Assembly (NCBI RefSeq): GCF_000730625.1
Contig: NZ_BBIT01000001.1
Span: forward strand, 124,001 to 188,000
Reading direction: 5' to 3'
Length of the DNA stretch: 64,000 bases
Source: Pseudomonas oryzihabitans NBRC 102199
GTDB taxonomy: Bacteria > Pseudomonadota > Gammaproteobacteria > Pseudomonadales > Pseudomonadaceae
Shown here: piece by piece, positions 1-8,678 of the stretch
How the letters are laid out: each line of letters starts with the position of its first letter
Position numbering within the stretch: position 1 is the stretch's first letter
Notes under the pieces: generated by a model
The model's database searches: none
Seen by the model: only the letters and a program-made list of their open reading frames with translations
What the model was told of the DNA's origin: nothing
Position numbers and translations under genes: made by a program

Positions 1-450
1 CGTTTCGGTGTGGTCGAGTTCGACGAGCAGGGCAAGGCCCTGAGCATCGAAGAGAAGCCCAAGAAGCCGAAGTCCAACTACGCCGTCACCGGTCTGTATT
101 TCTACGACAACGACGTGCTGGATATCGCCGCCAACATCAAGCCGTCGCCCCGCGGCGAGCTGGAAATCACCGACGTCAACAACGAGTACCTGCGCCGCGG
201 CTCGCTGAACGTCTCCCTGCTGGGCCGTGGTTTCGCCTGGCTGGATACCGGTACCCATGACGCCCTGCTGGAAGCCGGCCACTTCGTTCAGACCATCGAG
301 AAGCGTCAGGGGCTGAAGGTCGCCTGCCTCGAAGAGATCGCCTTCCAGAAAGGCTGGATCACCTGCGAGCAGATGGCGCTGCAGGCCGAAGCCCTGAGCA
401 AGACCGGTTATGGCCAGTACCTGGCGCGTCTGTGCAAGGAGCAGGACTGA
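1..450 (+). CDS. rmlA: Glucose-1-phosphate thymidylyltransferase, C-terminal half (partial)
   Basis: RmlA joins dTTP and glucose-1-phosphate to give dTDP-glucose and pyrophosphate, the first step to dTDP-L-rhamnose for LPS and rhamnolipid. The window opens inside the gene: 149 sense codons are visible against about 290 for the family, so the N-terminal nucleotide-binding loop lies to the left. Visible family motifs are [28 protein letters not shown] (sugar-binding region), GELEITDVN and [13 protein letters not shown]. The stop codon overlaps the rmlC start (ATGA), so the two are translationally coupled. Identity is strong; only the left end is missing. Confidence 0.95.
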   Translation, partial: RFGVVEFDEQGKALSIEEKPKKPKSNYAVTGLYFYDNDVLDIAANIKPSPRGELEITDVNNEYLRRGSLNVSLLGRGFAWLDTGTHDALLEAGHFVQTIEKRQGLKVACLEEIAFQKGWITCEQMALQAEALSKTGYGQYLARLCKEQD

Positions 451-986
451 TGCAGGTCTTCGAAACCGCGATCCCGGACGTCAAGCTGATCGAACCCAAG
501 GTCTTCGGTGACGACCGCGGCTTCTTCCTGGAATCCTTCCAGGCGGAGCGCTATGCCGAGCAGGCGGGGATCACCCTGGCGTTCGTGCAGGACAACCACT
601 CGCGTTCCGCCCGCAACGTGCTGCGTGGCCTGCACTTCCAGCGCAGCAAGCCGCAAGGCAAGCTGGTGCGTGTCGTGCGTGGCGAGGTGCTGGACGTGGC
701 CGTCGACATCCGTCGCGGTTCGCCCACCTTCGGCAACGTGGTCGCCGAGATCCTCTCGGAAGACAACAAGCGTCAGCTCTGGATACCGCCGGGTCTGGCC
801 CACGGCTTCGTGGTGCTGTCGGAAACCGCTGATTTTGAATACAAGTGCACAGATTATTACGATCCCTCTGATGAAGGGTCTTTGATCTGGAATGATCCGG
901 ATCTGAATATCGACTGGCGGGTTACGGATCCCATCCTGTCCGCCAAAGATGCACAAGGCCTTCGATTGGCGGAGCTGTATAGATGA
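450..986 (+). CDS. rmlC: dTDP-4-dehydrorhamnose 3,5-epimerase
   Basis: Cupin-fold epimerase that inverts C3 and C5 of dTDP-4-keto-6-deoxyglucose in the dTDP-L-rhamnose pathway. The 178-residue length is typical. The catalytic His is in LRGLHFQ (His62) and the Tyr partner in CTDYYDP (Tyr137/138); Lys71 follows in the PQGKLVR segment. The start at 450 is chosen because it gives [16 protein letters not shown], the usual N-terminus, and overlaps the rmlA stop by one base. An in-frame start 18 bases upstream lies inside rmlA and is less likely. The 3' end overlaps rmlD (ATGA). Confidence 0.96.
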   Translation: MQVFETAIPDVKLIEPKVFGDDRGFFLESFQAERYAEQAGITLAFVQDNHSRSARNVLRGLHFQRSKPQGKLVRVVRGEVLDVAVDIRRGSPTFGNVVAEILSEDNKRQLWIPPGLAHGFVVLSETADFEYKCTDYYDPSDEGSLIWNDPDLNIDWRVTDPILSAKDAQGLRLAELYR

Positions 987-1897
987 AGATACTGGTTACC
1001 GGAGCGAACGGTCAGGTCGGACGTTGTCTGACCGATCGTCTTCAGCGTTCAGAACTGGCATGGGAGGCCCATGGACGTGCCACTCTGGATATCGCTGACG
1101 AAGGCTCGGTAACCAGCCATCTCGAGCGATTCGCTCCCGACGTCGTGATCAACGCGGCCGCCTACACGGCGGTCGACAAGGCCGAGCAGGAGCCGGAGAT
1201 CGCTGCCCGCGGCAATATCGAAGGCCCTGCGGTGCTTGCCCAGGCCTGCGGCGCCGCCGGCATCGCGCTGCTGCACCTGTCTACCGACTACGTGTTCGAC
1301 GGCACCGCCACCGAACCCTATCAGGTCGAGGATCCGGTCAGCCCGTCCGGGGTCTACGGCATGACCAAGCTGGAAGGGGAGAACCGTGTGCTCTCCGCCT
1401 GCCCGCGCTCGGTGGTGCTGAGAACCGCCTGGGTGTTCAGCGAACACTGCAACAACTTCCTCAAGACCATGCTGCGGCTCGCTGCCGATCGCGACGAACT
1501 GCGGGTGGTGAGTGATCAGGTGGGTTGCCCGACCTACGCTGGCCATATTGCCGACGCCCTGCTGCAGATCGCCGCCCAGGCTCATGCTCAGCCTGAGCAG
1601 ACCGCCTACGGCCTCTATCACTTCGGCGGTGACAGCGGCCTGAGCTGGTGCGACTTCGCGCGCTACATCATCGACGCCGGCCAGGAGCTGGGCATGCTGG
1701 AGCGGGCGCCGCTCATCACCGGCATCGCCACCTCCGAATTTCCGACCCTGGCCAAGCGTCCGGCCTATTCCATGCTGGATTCCAGCGCGCTGGAGCAGCG
1801 CTTCGGCATCCCGCCCAGCGACTGGCGCCAGGGCGTTCGCCAGACCCTGCTGGCGCTGCGGACCGAGCGTGCCCAGGCGGGCTCGCTGGTGAGTTGA
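983..1897 (+). CDS. rmlD: dTDP-4-dehydrorhamnose reductase
   Basis: Last enzyme of dTDP-L-rhamnose synthesis: NAD(P)H-dependent reduction of dTDP-4-keto-L-rhamnose. It is a 304-residue short-chain dehydrogenase of the extended type. The Rossmann loop is TGANGQVG (residues 6-13), the substrate Thr is in STDYVFDG (around 101), and the catalytic pair is Tyr125/Lys129 in VYGMTK. The start overlaps the rmlC stop by four bases. Gene order here is A-C-D, whereas P. aeruginosa has rmlBDAC; rmlB is presumably left of the window. Confidence 0.96.
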   Translation: MKILVTGANGQVGRCLTDRLQRSELAWEAHGRATLDIADEGSVTSHLERFAPDVVINAAAYTAVDKAEQEPEIAARGNIEGPAVLAQACGAAGIALLHLSTDYVFDGTATEPYQVEDPVSPSGVYGMTKLEGENRVLSACPRSVVLRTAWVFSEHCNNFLKTMLRLAADRDELRVVSDQVGCPTYAGHIADALLQIAAQAHAQPEQTAYGLYHFGGDSGLSWCDFARYIIDAGQELGMLERAPLITGIATSEFPTLAKRPAYSMLDSSALEQRFGIPPSDWRQGVRQTLLALRTERAQAGSLVS

Positions 1898-1956
1898 CCG
1901 CCTGACCCGTTGCGTTAAGCTCTGCGAATCAAACAGCGGAACACGGAGGTTCCTCT

Positions 1957-2259
1957 ATGAGATTCGTCTGGATAGTCACCTTGCTCGCTCTGTTCGGCTC
2001 CTGGGCCAATGCCTGCGAGTCCGGCCCGGGGGCTGCAACCAAGCCAGCCTCGACGGCCAGCCTGGCGCCCCTGAACATCAATGTCGCCGACGCCACCGCG
2101 CTGCAAGGGCTGCGGGGGATAGGGGCCGTCAAGGCCCAGGCGATCGTCGACCATCGCCAAGCCCATGGCGCCTTTGCCTCGGTGGACGAGCTGCTCGAGG
2201 TCAAGGGGATCGGCAAGGCCCTGCTGCAGCGCAACCGCGACCGCCTCAGCGTCGACTGA
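1957..2259 (+). CDS. Secreted helix-hairpin-helix protein of the ComEA family
   Basis: A 100-residue protein with an N-terminal signal peptide ([19 protein letters not shown], then Cys-Glu) and one ComEA-type helix-hairpin-helix pair from about residue 35. The region begins [11 protein letters not shown] and has two hairpins, [10 protein letters not shown] and VKGIGKALL. ComEA-like proteins bind double-stranded DNA in the periplasm; in Pseudomonas a role in DNA uptake is assumed from the family, not shown. A good ribosome site (GGAGG, 1946-1950) precedes the ATG. It stands alone between rmlD and the flagellar promoter. The Cys right after the signal could suggest a lipoprotein, but the preceding residues (WANA) do not make a clear lipobox. 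Confidence 0.85.
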   Translation: MRFVWIVTLLALFGSWANACESGPGAATKPASTASLAPLNINVADATALQGLRGIGAVKAQAIVDHRQAHGAFASVDELLEVKGIGKALLQRNRDRLSVD

Positions 2260-2331
2260 TTTTCGGCAAACTTTAGTCGGTTCTCGGCACCTTTTTACCA
2301 AGCCATTGTTTTCGCTGGATTTTTTAGGATC

Positions 2332-2347
2332 TGGCACAGGCATTGCT
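2332..2347 (+). promoter_or_regulatory. Sigma-54 (RpoN) promoter of the fliE operon
   Basis: TGGCAC, five bases, then TTGCT: an exact match to the -24/-12 consensus with correct GG-to-GC spacing, 58 bases before the fliE ATG. Flagellar basal-body operons of Pseudomonas are known to use RpoN with FleQ or FleR; which activator acts here cannot be seen. Confidence 0.85.
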
Positions 2348-2404
2348 CTATCTCTGACACGAGTGGGTACGGCGTCAATTTCCCGTGCCAGAGGAGCAGA
2401 GCAA

Positions 2405-2746
2405 ATGGTTCAAGGTGTCGAGTTCAATCGGTTGATGCTGGAAATGCGTTCCATGCAGACCGAAGCCATGGCCCGGTCGAAAGCCGTCGTAGCTCCGGCT
2501 GCCGGCGCGGAACAGGTCCAGGGTCCGAGCTTTGCCGACATGCTCAGCAAGGCCGTGGGCTCCGTCAACGAAACCCAGCAGACCGCCGGCGAGCTGGCCA
2601 AGGCCTTTGAGCTGGGTCAGGGCGGCGTCGACCTCACTCAAGTCATGATCGCTTCGCAGAAGGCCAGCGTCTCCGTGCAGGCCTTGACCCAGGTACGCAA
2701 CAAGTTCGTGCAGGCGTACCAAGACATCATGCAAATGTCGATTTGA
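2405..2746 (+). CDS. fliE: Flagellar hook-basal body protein FliE
   Basis: FliE joins the MS ring to the rod and is an early substrate of the flagellar export apparatus. The 113-residue product has the family's conserved C-terminal half, including [17 protein letters not shown] and [17 protein letters not shown]. The reading frame is open further upstream, but the start at 2405 has a GAGGAG ribosome site eight bases away and follows the sigma-54 promoter, giving the usual length. It is the first gene of a block that runs on to fliJ and starts 14 bases before fliF. Confidence 0.95.
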   Translation: MVQGVEFNRLMLEMRSMQTEAMARSKAVVAPAAGAEQVQGPSFADMLSKAVGSVNETQQTAGELAKAFELGQGGVDLTQVMIASQKASVSVQALTQVRNKFVQAYQDIMQMSI

Positions 2747-2760
2747 GGACGGTCTAGAAA

Positions 2761-4569
2761 ATGGCCGACGCTCTTACCAACGCACCCGTCCCGACGACCC
2801 AACCTGCGGCTGAAGACAAGCCCAAGAAGTCGCTGCTGGGTCTCAGCTTTCTCGACAACCTGTCCGACATGCCGCTGCTGCGGCAGATGGGGCTGCTGAT
2901 CGGCCTGGCCGCCAGCGTCGCCCTGGGTTTCGCCGTGGTGCTCTGGACCCAGCAGCCGGACTATCGGCCGCTGTACACCAGCATGAACGGTCTCGACGCC
3001 AACCAGGTGCTGCAGGCCCTGGGCGCGGCCGACATCGGCTACAAGGTCGATCCGAATTCCGGTGCCCTGCTGGTCAAGTCCGATGACCTCGGCCGGGCGC
3101 GCATGAAGATGGCCGCGGCCGGCATCACCGCCTCCGATGGCAACGTCGGCTTCGAGCTGCTGGACAAGGAGCAGCCGCTGGGCACCAGCCAGTTCATGGA
3201 GGCGGCCAACTACCGTCGCAGCCTGGAAGGCGAACTGGCCCGGACCATTTCCAGCCTCAACAACATCAAGGGCGCCCGGGTGCACCTGGCGATCCCGAAG
3301 AGTTCGGTGTTCGTTCGTGACGAGCGCAAGCCGAGCGCCTCGGTACTGGTAGAGATGTACCCTGGCCGTACCCTGGATGCCGGTCAGGTCATGGCCATCA
3401 TCAACCTGGTCGCCACCAGCGTGCCGGAACTGGACAAGTCCCAGGTCACCATCGTCGACCAGAAGGGCCAGCTGCTGTCCGACCAGCAGAATCTTTCCGA
3501 GCTGTCGATCGCCGGCAAGCAACTGGACTACACCCGCAAGATGGAAGGCTCCCTGACCCAGCGCGTGCAGAACATCATGCAGCCGGTGGTGGGCAATGGC
3601 CGCTTCAAGGCCGAAGTGGCCGCCGACGTGGACTTCAATGCCGTGGAGTCGACCTCCGAGCAGTTCAACCCGGATCAGCCGGCGTTGCGCAGCGAGCAAC
3701 AGAACAGCGAACAGCGTCAGACTTCCGGCGGCGGCGCCCAGGGCGTGCCGGGGGCCCTGTCCAACCAGCCGCCCGGTCCGTCCTCGACCCCGGAAAAGGC
3801 CGGTGCCCAGGGTGGCGGTGCGAACTACATCGCTCCCGGCCAGCCGCTGCGCGACGCCAATGACCAGTTCATCTACGACAGCAAGACCAGCCTGCCGGCG
3901 ACCCTGCCGTACCCGACCGACAAGCGTGAGCAGAACACCCGCAACTACGAACTGGACCGCAGCATCAGCTACACCCGTCAGCAGCAGGGTCGTCTGCGTC
4001 GGCTTTCCGTCGCCGTGGTACTGGACGACCAGGTCAAGGTCGATGCCGCCGGCAAGGTCAGCCACCAGCCCTGGACCACCGAAGACCTGGCTCGCTTCAC
4101 CCGTCTGGTGCAGGATGCCGTGGGCTTCGACGCCAGCCGTGGCGACAGCGTGAGCGTGATCAATGCGCCCTTCGCCCCGGTGCAGCAGGAAGAGATCGAG
4201 AGCATTCCCTTCTACCAGCAGCCCTGGTTCTGGGGTGTGGTCAAGCAGGCCCTCGGCGTCCTCTTCATCCTGGTGCTAGTCTTTGGGGTGCTGCGTCCGG
4301 TGCTGAAGAACCTGTCCGGCGGCAACACCAAGGACGCCGCTGCCCTGGCCGCTGCCGGTGGTGCCGGTGCCCTGGGTGCCGGTGGTCTGGATGGGCTGTC
4401 GGACGATCTGGCCGACGACAAGGTGAGCCTGGCCGGTCCTGCGCCGCTGTTGCTGCCCAGCCCCAGCGAGGGTTATGACGCTCAACTGACCGCCATCAAG
4501 CAGCTGGTCAACGATGATCCGGGCCGTGTCGCCCAGGTAGTGAAGGATTGGATCAATGGCGACGAATGA
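2761..4569 (+). CDS. fliF: Flagellar MS-ring protein FliF
   Basis: FliF forms the inner-membrane MS ring on which the rotor and export gate assemble. The 602-residue protein has a first transmembrane segment near residues 43-63 and a YscJ/FliF ring-building domain (around 65-240). A Gly/Pro/Ser-rich low-complexity stretch (around 320-365) follows, then a second transmembrane segment near 490-510. The cytoplasmic tail ends in DPGRVAQVVKDWINGDE, the FliG-binding end. The 3' end overlaps fliG by 14 bases. Length and order are normal for Pseudomonas. Confidence 0.97.
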   Translation: MADALTNAPVPTTQPAAEDKPKKSLLGLSFLDNLSDMPLLRQMGLLIGLAASVALGFAVVLWTQQPDYRPLYTSMNGLDANQVLQALGAADIGYKVDPNSGALLVKSDDLGRARMKMAAAGITASDGNVGFELLDKEQPLGTSQFMEAANYRRSLEGELARTISSLNNIKGARVHLAIPKSSVFVRDERKPSASVLVEMYPGRTLDAGQVMAIINLVATSVPELDKSQVTIVDQKGQLLSDQQNLSELSIAGKQLDYTRKMEGSLTQRVQNIMQPVVGNGRFKAEVAADVDFNAVESTSEQFNPDQPALRSEQQNSEQRQTSGGGAQGVPGALSNQPPGPSSTPEKAGAQGGGANYIAPGQPLRDANDQFIYDSKTSLPATLPYPTDKREQNTRNYELDRSISYTRQQQGRLRRLSVAVVLDDQVKVDAAGKVSHQPWTTEDLARFTRLVQDAVGFDASRGDSVSVINAPFAPVQQEEIESIPFYQQPWFWGVVKQALGVLFILVLVFGVLRPVLKNLSGGNTKDAAALAAAGGAGALGAGGLDGLSDDLADDKVSLAGPAPLLLPSPSEGYDAQLTAIKQLVNDDPGRVAQVVKDWINGDE

Positions 4570-5566
4570 CGCGCAACTTTCCAAGGTCGAGAAGGCCGCG
4601 ATCTTCCTCCTGTCGCTGGGTGAGGCCGATGCCGCGCAGATCCTGCGCCACATGGGACCCAAGGAGGTACAGAAGGTCGGTACCGCCATGGCGCAGATGC
4701 GCAACGTCAACCGCGAGCAGGTCGAGCGGGTACTGGGCGACTTCATCGAGGTGGTGGGCGACCAGACCAGCCTGGGCGTGGGCGCCGACGGCTACATCCG
4801 CAAGATGCTCACCCAGGCCCTGGGCGAGGACAAGGCCAGCGGCCTGATCGACCGCATCCTGCTGGGCGGCAACACCAGCGGCCTGGACAGCCTGAAGTGG
4901 ATGGAGCCGCGGGCGGTGGCGGACGTGATCCGCTACGAACACCCGCAGATCCAGGCCATCGTGGTGGCCTATCTGGACCCGGACCAGGCGGCCGAGGTGC
5001 TCGGTCACTTCGATCACAAGGTGCGCCTGGACATCGTCCTGCGCGTTTCCTCGCTGAACACCGTGCAACCGGCGGCGCTCAAGGAGCTGAACCTGATCCT
5101 GGAGAAGCAGTTCTCCGGCAGCGCCAGCACCACCCGTACCGCCCTGGGCGGCGTGAAGCGCGCCGCCGACATCATGAACTACCTGGACAGCTCGGTCGAA
5201 GGCCCGCTGATGGATGCGATCCGCGACGCGGACCAGGATCTGTCGGGGCAGATCGAGGACCTGATGTTCGTCTTCGACAACCTGGCCGACGTCGACGACC
5301 GCGGCATCCAGGCGCTCCTGCGCGAGGTGTCTTCCGATGTGCTGGTGCTGGCGCTCAAGGGCGCCGACGACGGCATCAAGGAAAAGTTCTTCCGCAACAT
5401 GTCCAAGCGCGCGGCCGAGCTGCTGCGCGACGACCTGGAAGCCAAGGGCCCGGTGCGACTGTCCGAGGTGGAGGGCGCGCAGAAGGAGGTCCTCGCCGTG
5501 GCTCGTCGCATGGCCGATGCCGGCGAGATCGTTCTGGGCGGCAAGGGTGGCGAGGAAATGGTCTGA
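4556..5566 (+). CDS. fliG: Flagellar motor switch protein FliG
   Basis: FliG is the rotor protein that couples FliF to FliM and meets the stators. The 336-residue product has the N-terminal FliF-binding domain and the EHPQ motif of the middle domain (residues 128-131) that contacts FliM. Its C-terminal torque domain carries the charged segment RDDLEAKGPVRLSEVEGAQ. The ATG lies inside the end of fliF, so translation is coupled. All domains are intact. Confidence 0.97.
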   Translation: MATNDAQLSKVEKAAIFLLSLGEADAAQILRHMGPKEVQKVGTAMAQMRNVNREQVERVLGDFIEVVGDQTSLGVGADGYIRKMLTQALGEDKASGLIDRILLGGNTSGLDSLKWMEPRAVADVIRYEHPQIQAIVVAYLDPDQAAEVLGHFDHKVRLDIVLRVSSLNTVQPAALKELNLILEKQFSGSASTTRTALGGVKRAADIMNYLDSSVEGPLMDAIRDADQDLSGQIEDLMFVFDNLADVDDRGIQALLREVSSDVLVLALKGADDGIKEKFFRNMSKRAAELLRDDLEAKGPVRLSEVEGAQKEVLAVARRMADAGEIVLGGKGGEEMV

Positions 5567-5633
5567 CGGCTTGCCGGGGTTGGCCTGTGCTTTGCTAATG
5601 TCTGCTCAGTAGCGGTTTTCTGACGGACAGGTA

Positions 5634-6413
5634 ATGAGCAAAGAAGCGGCGAGCGAACTGATCAGGGCGCGGGATCTGGAAGCCTTCGATGTCTGGCGAC
5701 TGCCGGCCTTCGACAGTTTCGACGAGCCCGAGGAGATCCCTGCGCCCGCGGCCGCCGAGCCCGAGCTCCAGCCGGAGCCGCAGATCGAAGAAGTGCCGGT
5801 CGAAGAGGTCCAGCCGATCACCCTCGAAGAGCTGGAGGCGATCCGCCAGGAGGCCTACAACGAAGGCTTCGTCACCGGCGAGCGCGACGGCTACCACGCC
5901 GGTCAGCTCAAGGCGCGCCAGGAGGCCGAGGCGGCGCTGACCGCCCGGCTGGCCAGCCTGGAAACCCTGATGAGCCATCTGCTCGATCCCATCGGCGAAC
6001 AGGACCAGGCCCTGGAAGCCGGGATGGTGCAGCTGGTCCGGCACATCACCCGCGAAGTCATCCAGCGCGAACTCACGCTAGACTCCAGTCAACTGGGTCA
6101 GGTGGTGCGCACGGCGCTGAAGCTGCTGCCCATGGGGGCCGAGAACATCCGCATCCAGGTCAGCCCCCAGGACTTCGAGCTGATGAAGGCCCTGCGTGAC
6201 CGCCACGAGGAGAAATGGCGCATCCTCGAGGACGAGACCCTGATGCCTGGCGGCTGCCGGATCGAGACCGAGAGCAGCGTCATCGATGCCAGCATCGAGA
6301 CCCGTCTGACCCAGGCACTGACGCAGCTGGCCGAACAGCAGCGTCACCAGGCGACCCAGCCCCAGGAAGCCGATCTGCACATCGACATCGAGGATGCCCC
6401 CCATGCGTCTTGA
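5634..6413 (+). CDS. fliH: Flagellar export ATPase regulator FliH
   Basis: FliH binds and restrains the export ATPase FliI and links it to the C ring. The 259-residue protein begins with an acidic, Pro-rich N-terminal region (around 25-65). Next comes a helical stalk with Gly- and Ala-spaced residues ([18 protein letters not shown]), then the C-terminal FliI-binding domain. That domain includes [14 protein letters not shown] and the VSPQDFELM segment. The end of the gene runs 11 bases into fliI. Length and content are as in other Pseudomonas. Confidence 0.93.
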   Translation: MSKEAASELIRARDLEAFDVWRLPAFDSFDEPEEIPAPAAAEPELQPEPQIEEVPVEEVQPITLEELEAIRQEAYNEGFVTGERDGYHAGQLKARQEAEAALTARLASLETLMSHLLDPIGEQDQALEAGMVQLVRHITREVIQRELTLDSSQLGQVVRTALKLLPMGAENIRIQVSPQDFELMKALRDRHEEKWRILEDETLMPGGCRIETESSVIDASIETRLTQALTQLAEQQRHQATQPQEADLHIDIEDAPHAS

Positions 6414-7749
6414 GCGTCTGAGTTTCGAACGCCGCCTCGGCGGTTACGATGAAGCCATCCGGGTCGAACAGCAGCCGGTGATCGAGGGCCGCCTGCTGCG
6501 CATGGTCGGCCTGACCCTGGAGGCCGAGGGCCTGCGTGCCGCCGTCGGCAGCCGCTGCCGGCTGATCAATGGCGGTGGCTACCAGCCGGTGGAAGTCGAG
6601 GCCGAGGTGATGGGCTTCAACGGCAACAAGACCTTTCTCATGCCGGTGGGCAGCCTCGCCGGTATCGCGCCCGGCGCCCGGGTGGTGCCGGTGCCGGATA
6701 CCGGCCGTCTGCCCATGGGCATGTCCATGCTCGGTCGCGTGCTGGATGGCCTGGGCAATGCCCTGGACGGCAAGGGCCGCATGCGTGCCGAAGACTGGGT
6801 GCCGATGGACGGCCCCACCATCAACCCGCTCAAGCGCGAGCCCATCAGCGAGCCCCTGGACGTCGGCATCCGCAGCATCAACGGTTTGTTGACGGTGGGT
6901 CGCGGCCAGCGTCTCGGTCTGTTCGCCGGTACCGGCGTGGGCAAGAGCGTGCTGCTCGGCATGATGACCCGGCTGACCAAGGCCGAGATCATCGTGGTCG
7001 GGCTGATCGGCGAACGGGGCCGCGAGGTGAAGGAATTCATCGAGCACATCCTGGGCGAGGAGGGCATCAAGCGGGCGGTGGTCGTGGCCTCGCCGGCGGA
7101 CGATGCGCCCCTGCTGCGCCTTCGTGCGGCCATGTACTGCACCCGCATCGCCGAATACTTTCGCGACAAGGGCAAGAACGTGCTCCTGCTGATGGATTCC
7201 CTGACCCGCTATGCCCAGGCGCAGCGGGAGATCGCCCTGGCCATCGGCGAGCCGCCGGCGACCAAGGGCTATCCGCCGTCGGTGTTCGCCAAGCTGCCGC
7301 GGCTGGTGGAGCGGGCTGGCAATGCAGAAAAAGGTGGGGGTTCGATCACGGCGTTTTATACTGTGCTCTCGGAAGGCGACGATCAGCAGGATCCCATCGC
7401 CGACTCGGCGCGGGGCGTGCTGGATGGCCACTTCGTGTTGTCGCGGCGGCTGGCCGAGGAAGGCCACTATCCGGCGATCGACATCGAGGCGTCCATCAGC
7501 CGGGTCATGCCCCAGGTGGTCAGCCCGGAGCACCTGCGCAACGCCCAGCGCGTCAAGCAGCTCTGGTCGCTCTATCAGCAGGCCAAGGACCTGCTCAGCG
7601 TCGGTGCCTATGTGCCCGGCGGAAATGCCGAAACCGATCTGGCGATCGCTCGCTACGCCCCCATGCAGCACTTCCTGCGCCAGGGGCTGCGCGAGAGCGA
7701 ATCGCTGGAACAGAGTGCCGCCAATCTCCAAGCTGTGTTGGGAGGCTGA
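6403..7749 (+). CDS. fliI: Flagellum-specific export ATPase FliI
   Basis: F1-like hexameric ATPase that energises export of flagellar subunits. The 448 residues include Walker A AGTGVGKS (175-182), a Walker B-like LLLMDSLTR and the [11 protein letters not shown] loop near the catalytic site. Of two close ATGs, the second (6403) is chosen. It gives the family N-terminus [12 protein letters not shown] and leaves a CGAGGA ribosome site about nine bases upstream, while the first ATG (6394) sits directly on that site. It overlaps fliH and is followed six bases later by fliJ. Confidence 0.97.
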   Translation: MRLERLSFERRLGGYDEAIRVEQQPVIEGRLLRMVGLTLEAEGLRAAVGSRCRLINGGGYQPVEVEAEVMGFNGNKTFLMPVGSLAGIAPGARVVPVPDTGRLPMGMSMLGRVLDGLGNALDGKGRMRAEDWVPMDGPTINPLKREPISEPLDVGIRSINGLLTVGRGQRLGLFAGTGVGKSVLLGMMTRLTKAEIIVVGLIGERGREVKEFIEHILGEEGIKRAVVVASPADDAPLLRLRAAMYCTRIAEYFRDKGKNVLLLMDSLTRYAQAQREIALAIGEPPATKGYPPSVFAKLPRLVERAGNAEKGGGSITAFYTVLSEGDDQQDPIADSARGVLDGHFVLSRRLAEEGHYPAIDIEASISRVMPQVVSPEHLRNAQRVKQLWSLYQQAKDLLSVGAYVPGGNAETDLAIARYAPMQHFLRQGLRESESLEQSAANLQAVLGG

Positions 7750-7755
7750 TAGATC

Positions 7756-8199
7756 ATGAAAGGCAGAGCCGAACGTCTGGGCCCCGTGGTGGAGATGAGC
7801 GAGCGCGACGAGCGTGACGCGGCCCAGCGCCTGGGGCAGTGCCAGCAGCAACTGGCCCAGGCCGAGTTCAAGCTCGGCGAATTGCAGCGCTATCGCGAGG
7901 ATTACCAGCAGCGCCTGGTGGCCAATGGCAGCCGCGGCGTCACCGGCCAGTGGCTGATCGGCTATCAGCGCTTTCTCAGCCAGCTGGAAGAGGCTATCGG
8001 CCAGCAGGAGCGCAACGCCCAGTGGCACCGCGATGTGGTGGCCAAGGCCCGCACCCAGTGGCAGGAGCACTATGCGCGCCTCGAAGGCCTGCGCAAGCTG
8101 GTCGAGCGCTATCGCCAGGAGCAGCGCCTGGTCGAGGACAAGCGCGAACAGAAACAGATGGACGAATACGCCCAGCGGGCGCGCTCGACCTATATCTAG
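7756..8199 (+). CDS. fliJ: Flagellar export chaperone FliJ
   Basis: FliJ is a small coiled-coil protein that fits into the FliI ring like the F1 gamma subunit and recycles export chaperones. The 147-residue product is almost entirely helical and charged. It has Gln/Glu/Arg-rich heptads throughout and the RSTYI end common in Pseudomonas FliJ. It follows fliI directly and closes the fliE-fliJ block. Confidence 0.92.
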   Translation: MKGRAERLGPVVEMSERDERDAAQRLGQCQQQLAQAEFKLGELQRYREDYQQRLVANGSRGVTGQWLIGYQRFLSQLEEAIGQQERNAQWHRDVVAKARTQWQEHYARLEGLRKLVERYRQEQRLVEDKREQKQMDEYAQRARSTYI

Positions 8200-8245
8200 G
8201 CCGGGCCTTGCCCCTCGTCCCTTGTCTTAGCCAGTGAGAATGCCG

Positions 8246-8602
8246 ATGTTTTCCTCCCATATCGATCCGGAAACGCTCGCCGCCCTGCGCGACTGCATGG
8301 AGGAGGAGTATGTCGACCTCATCGAAACCTTTCTGGTGGATTGCGAAGAACGTATCGCCGAACTCAAGCGCAGCGTGATCGGCGGCGATGCCGAACAGGT
8401 CCGCCAGCTGGCGCACAGCTTCAAGGGCAGTGCCGGCAACATGGGGGCCGCACCGCTGGCGGAGCTGTGCCGAGCCGTGGAGGAGGGCGCGCGGCGTCGG
8501 GCGACCACCGCCGAGCTGGCCATGGGGGTATCCGCCATGGAGCGCGAATTCGCCATCGTCCGCATCCTGTTCAAGGTCGAGCGGCAACGCTACGCGGGCT
8601 GA
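8246..8602 (+). CDS. hptB: HptB-type histidine phosphotransfer protein
   Basis: A 118-residue Hpt domain. The phospho-accepting His is His57 in LAHSFKGSAGNMGA, and the C-terminal segment EREFAIVRI also looks like P. aeruginosa HptB. HptB takes phosphate from hybrid kinases and, in P. aeruginosa, passes it to HsbR, which acts through HsbA on FlgM and biofilm/motility switching. Here neither hsbR nor hsbA adjoins; the gene sits alone between fliJ and fliK. GTG (8234) and ATG (8240) starts are also possible; 8246 matches the family N-terminus best. The HptB assignment rests on sequence resemblance recalled, not on a search. Confidence 0.8.
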   Translation: MFSSHIDPETLAALRDCMEEEYVDLIETFLVDCEERIAELKRSVIGGDAEQVRQLAHSFKGSAGNMGAAPLAELCRAVEEGARRRATTAELAMGVSAMEREFAIVRILFKVERQRYAG

Positions 8603-8629
8603 CCTCGTCAAAGCGCTGGCGTTTAGGGC

Positions 8630-8645
8630 TGGCGCGCAACTTGCT
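8630..8645 (+). promoter_or_regulatory. Sigma-54 promoter of the fliK operon
   Basis: TGGCGC, five bases, TTGCT: one mismatch (A to G) from the RpoN -24/-12 consensus, with exact spacing. It lies just past the Hpt stop codon and 34 bases before the fliK ATG. It would give fliK-flhB its own start independent of read-through from fliE-fliJ. Confidence 0.72.
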
Positions 8646-8678
8646 AGTTATCCGAAAACCCGTCCTTCGGAGTCCTCC

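Noticed and set aside
6280-8070. A 596-codon reverse open frame opposite fliI/fliJ.
   Set aside because: Antisense shadow of conserved export genes; His/Ala/Leu-rich without motifs.
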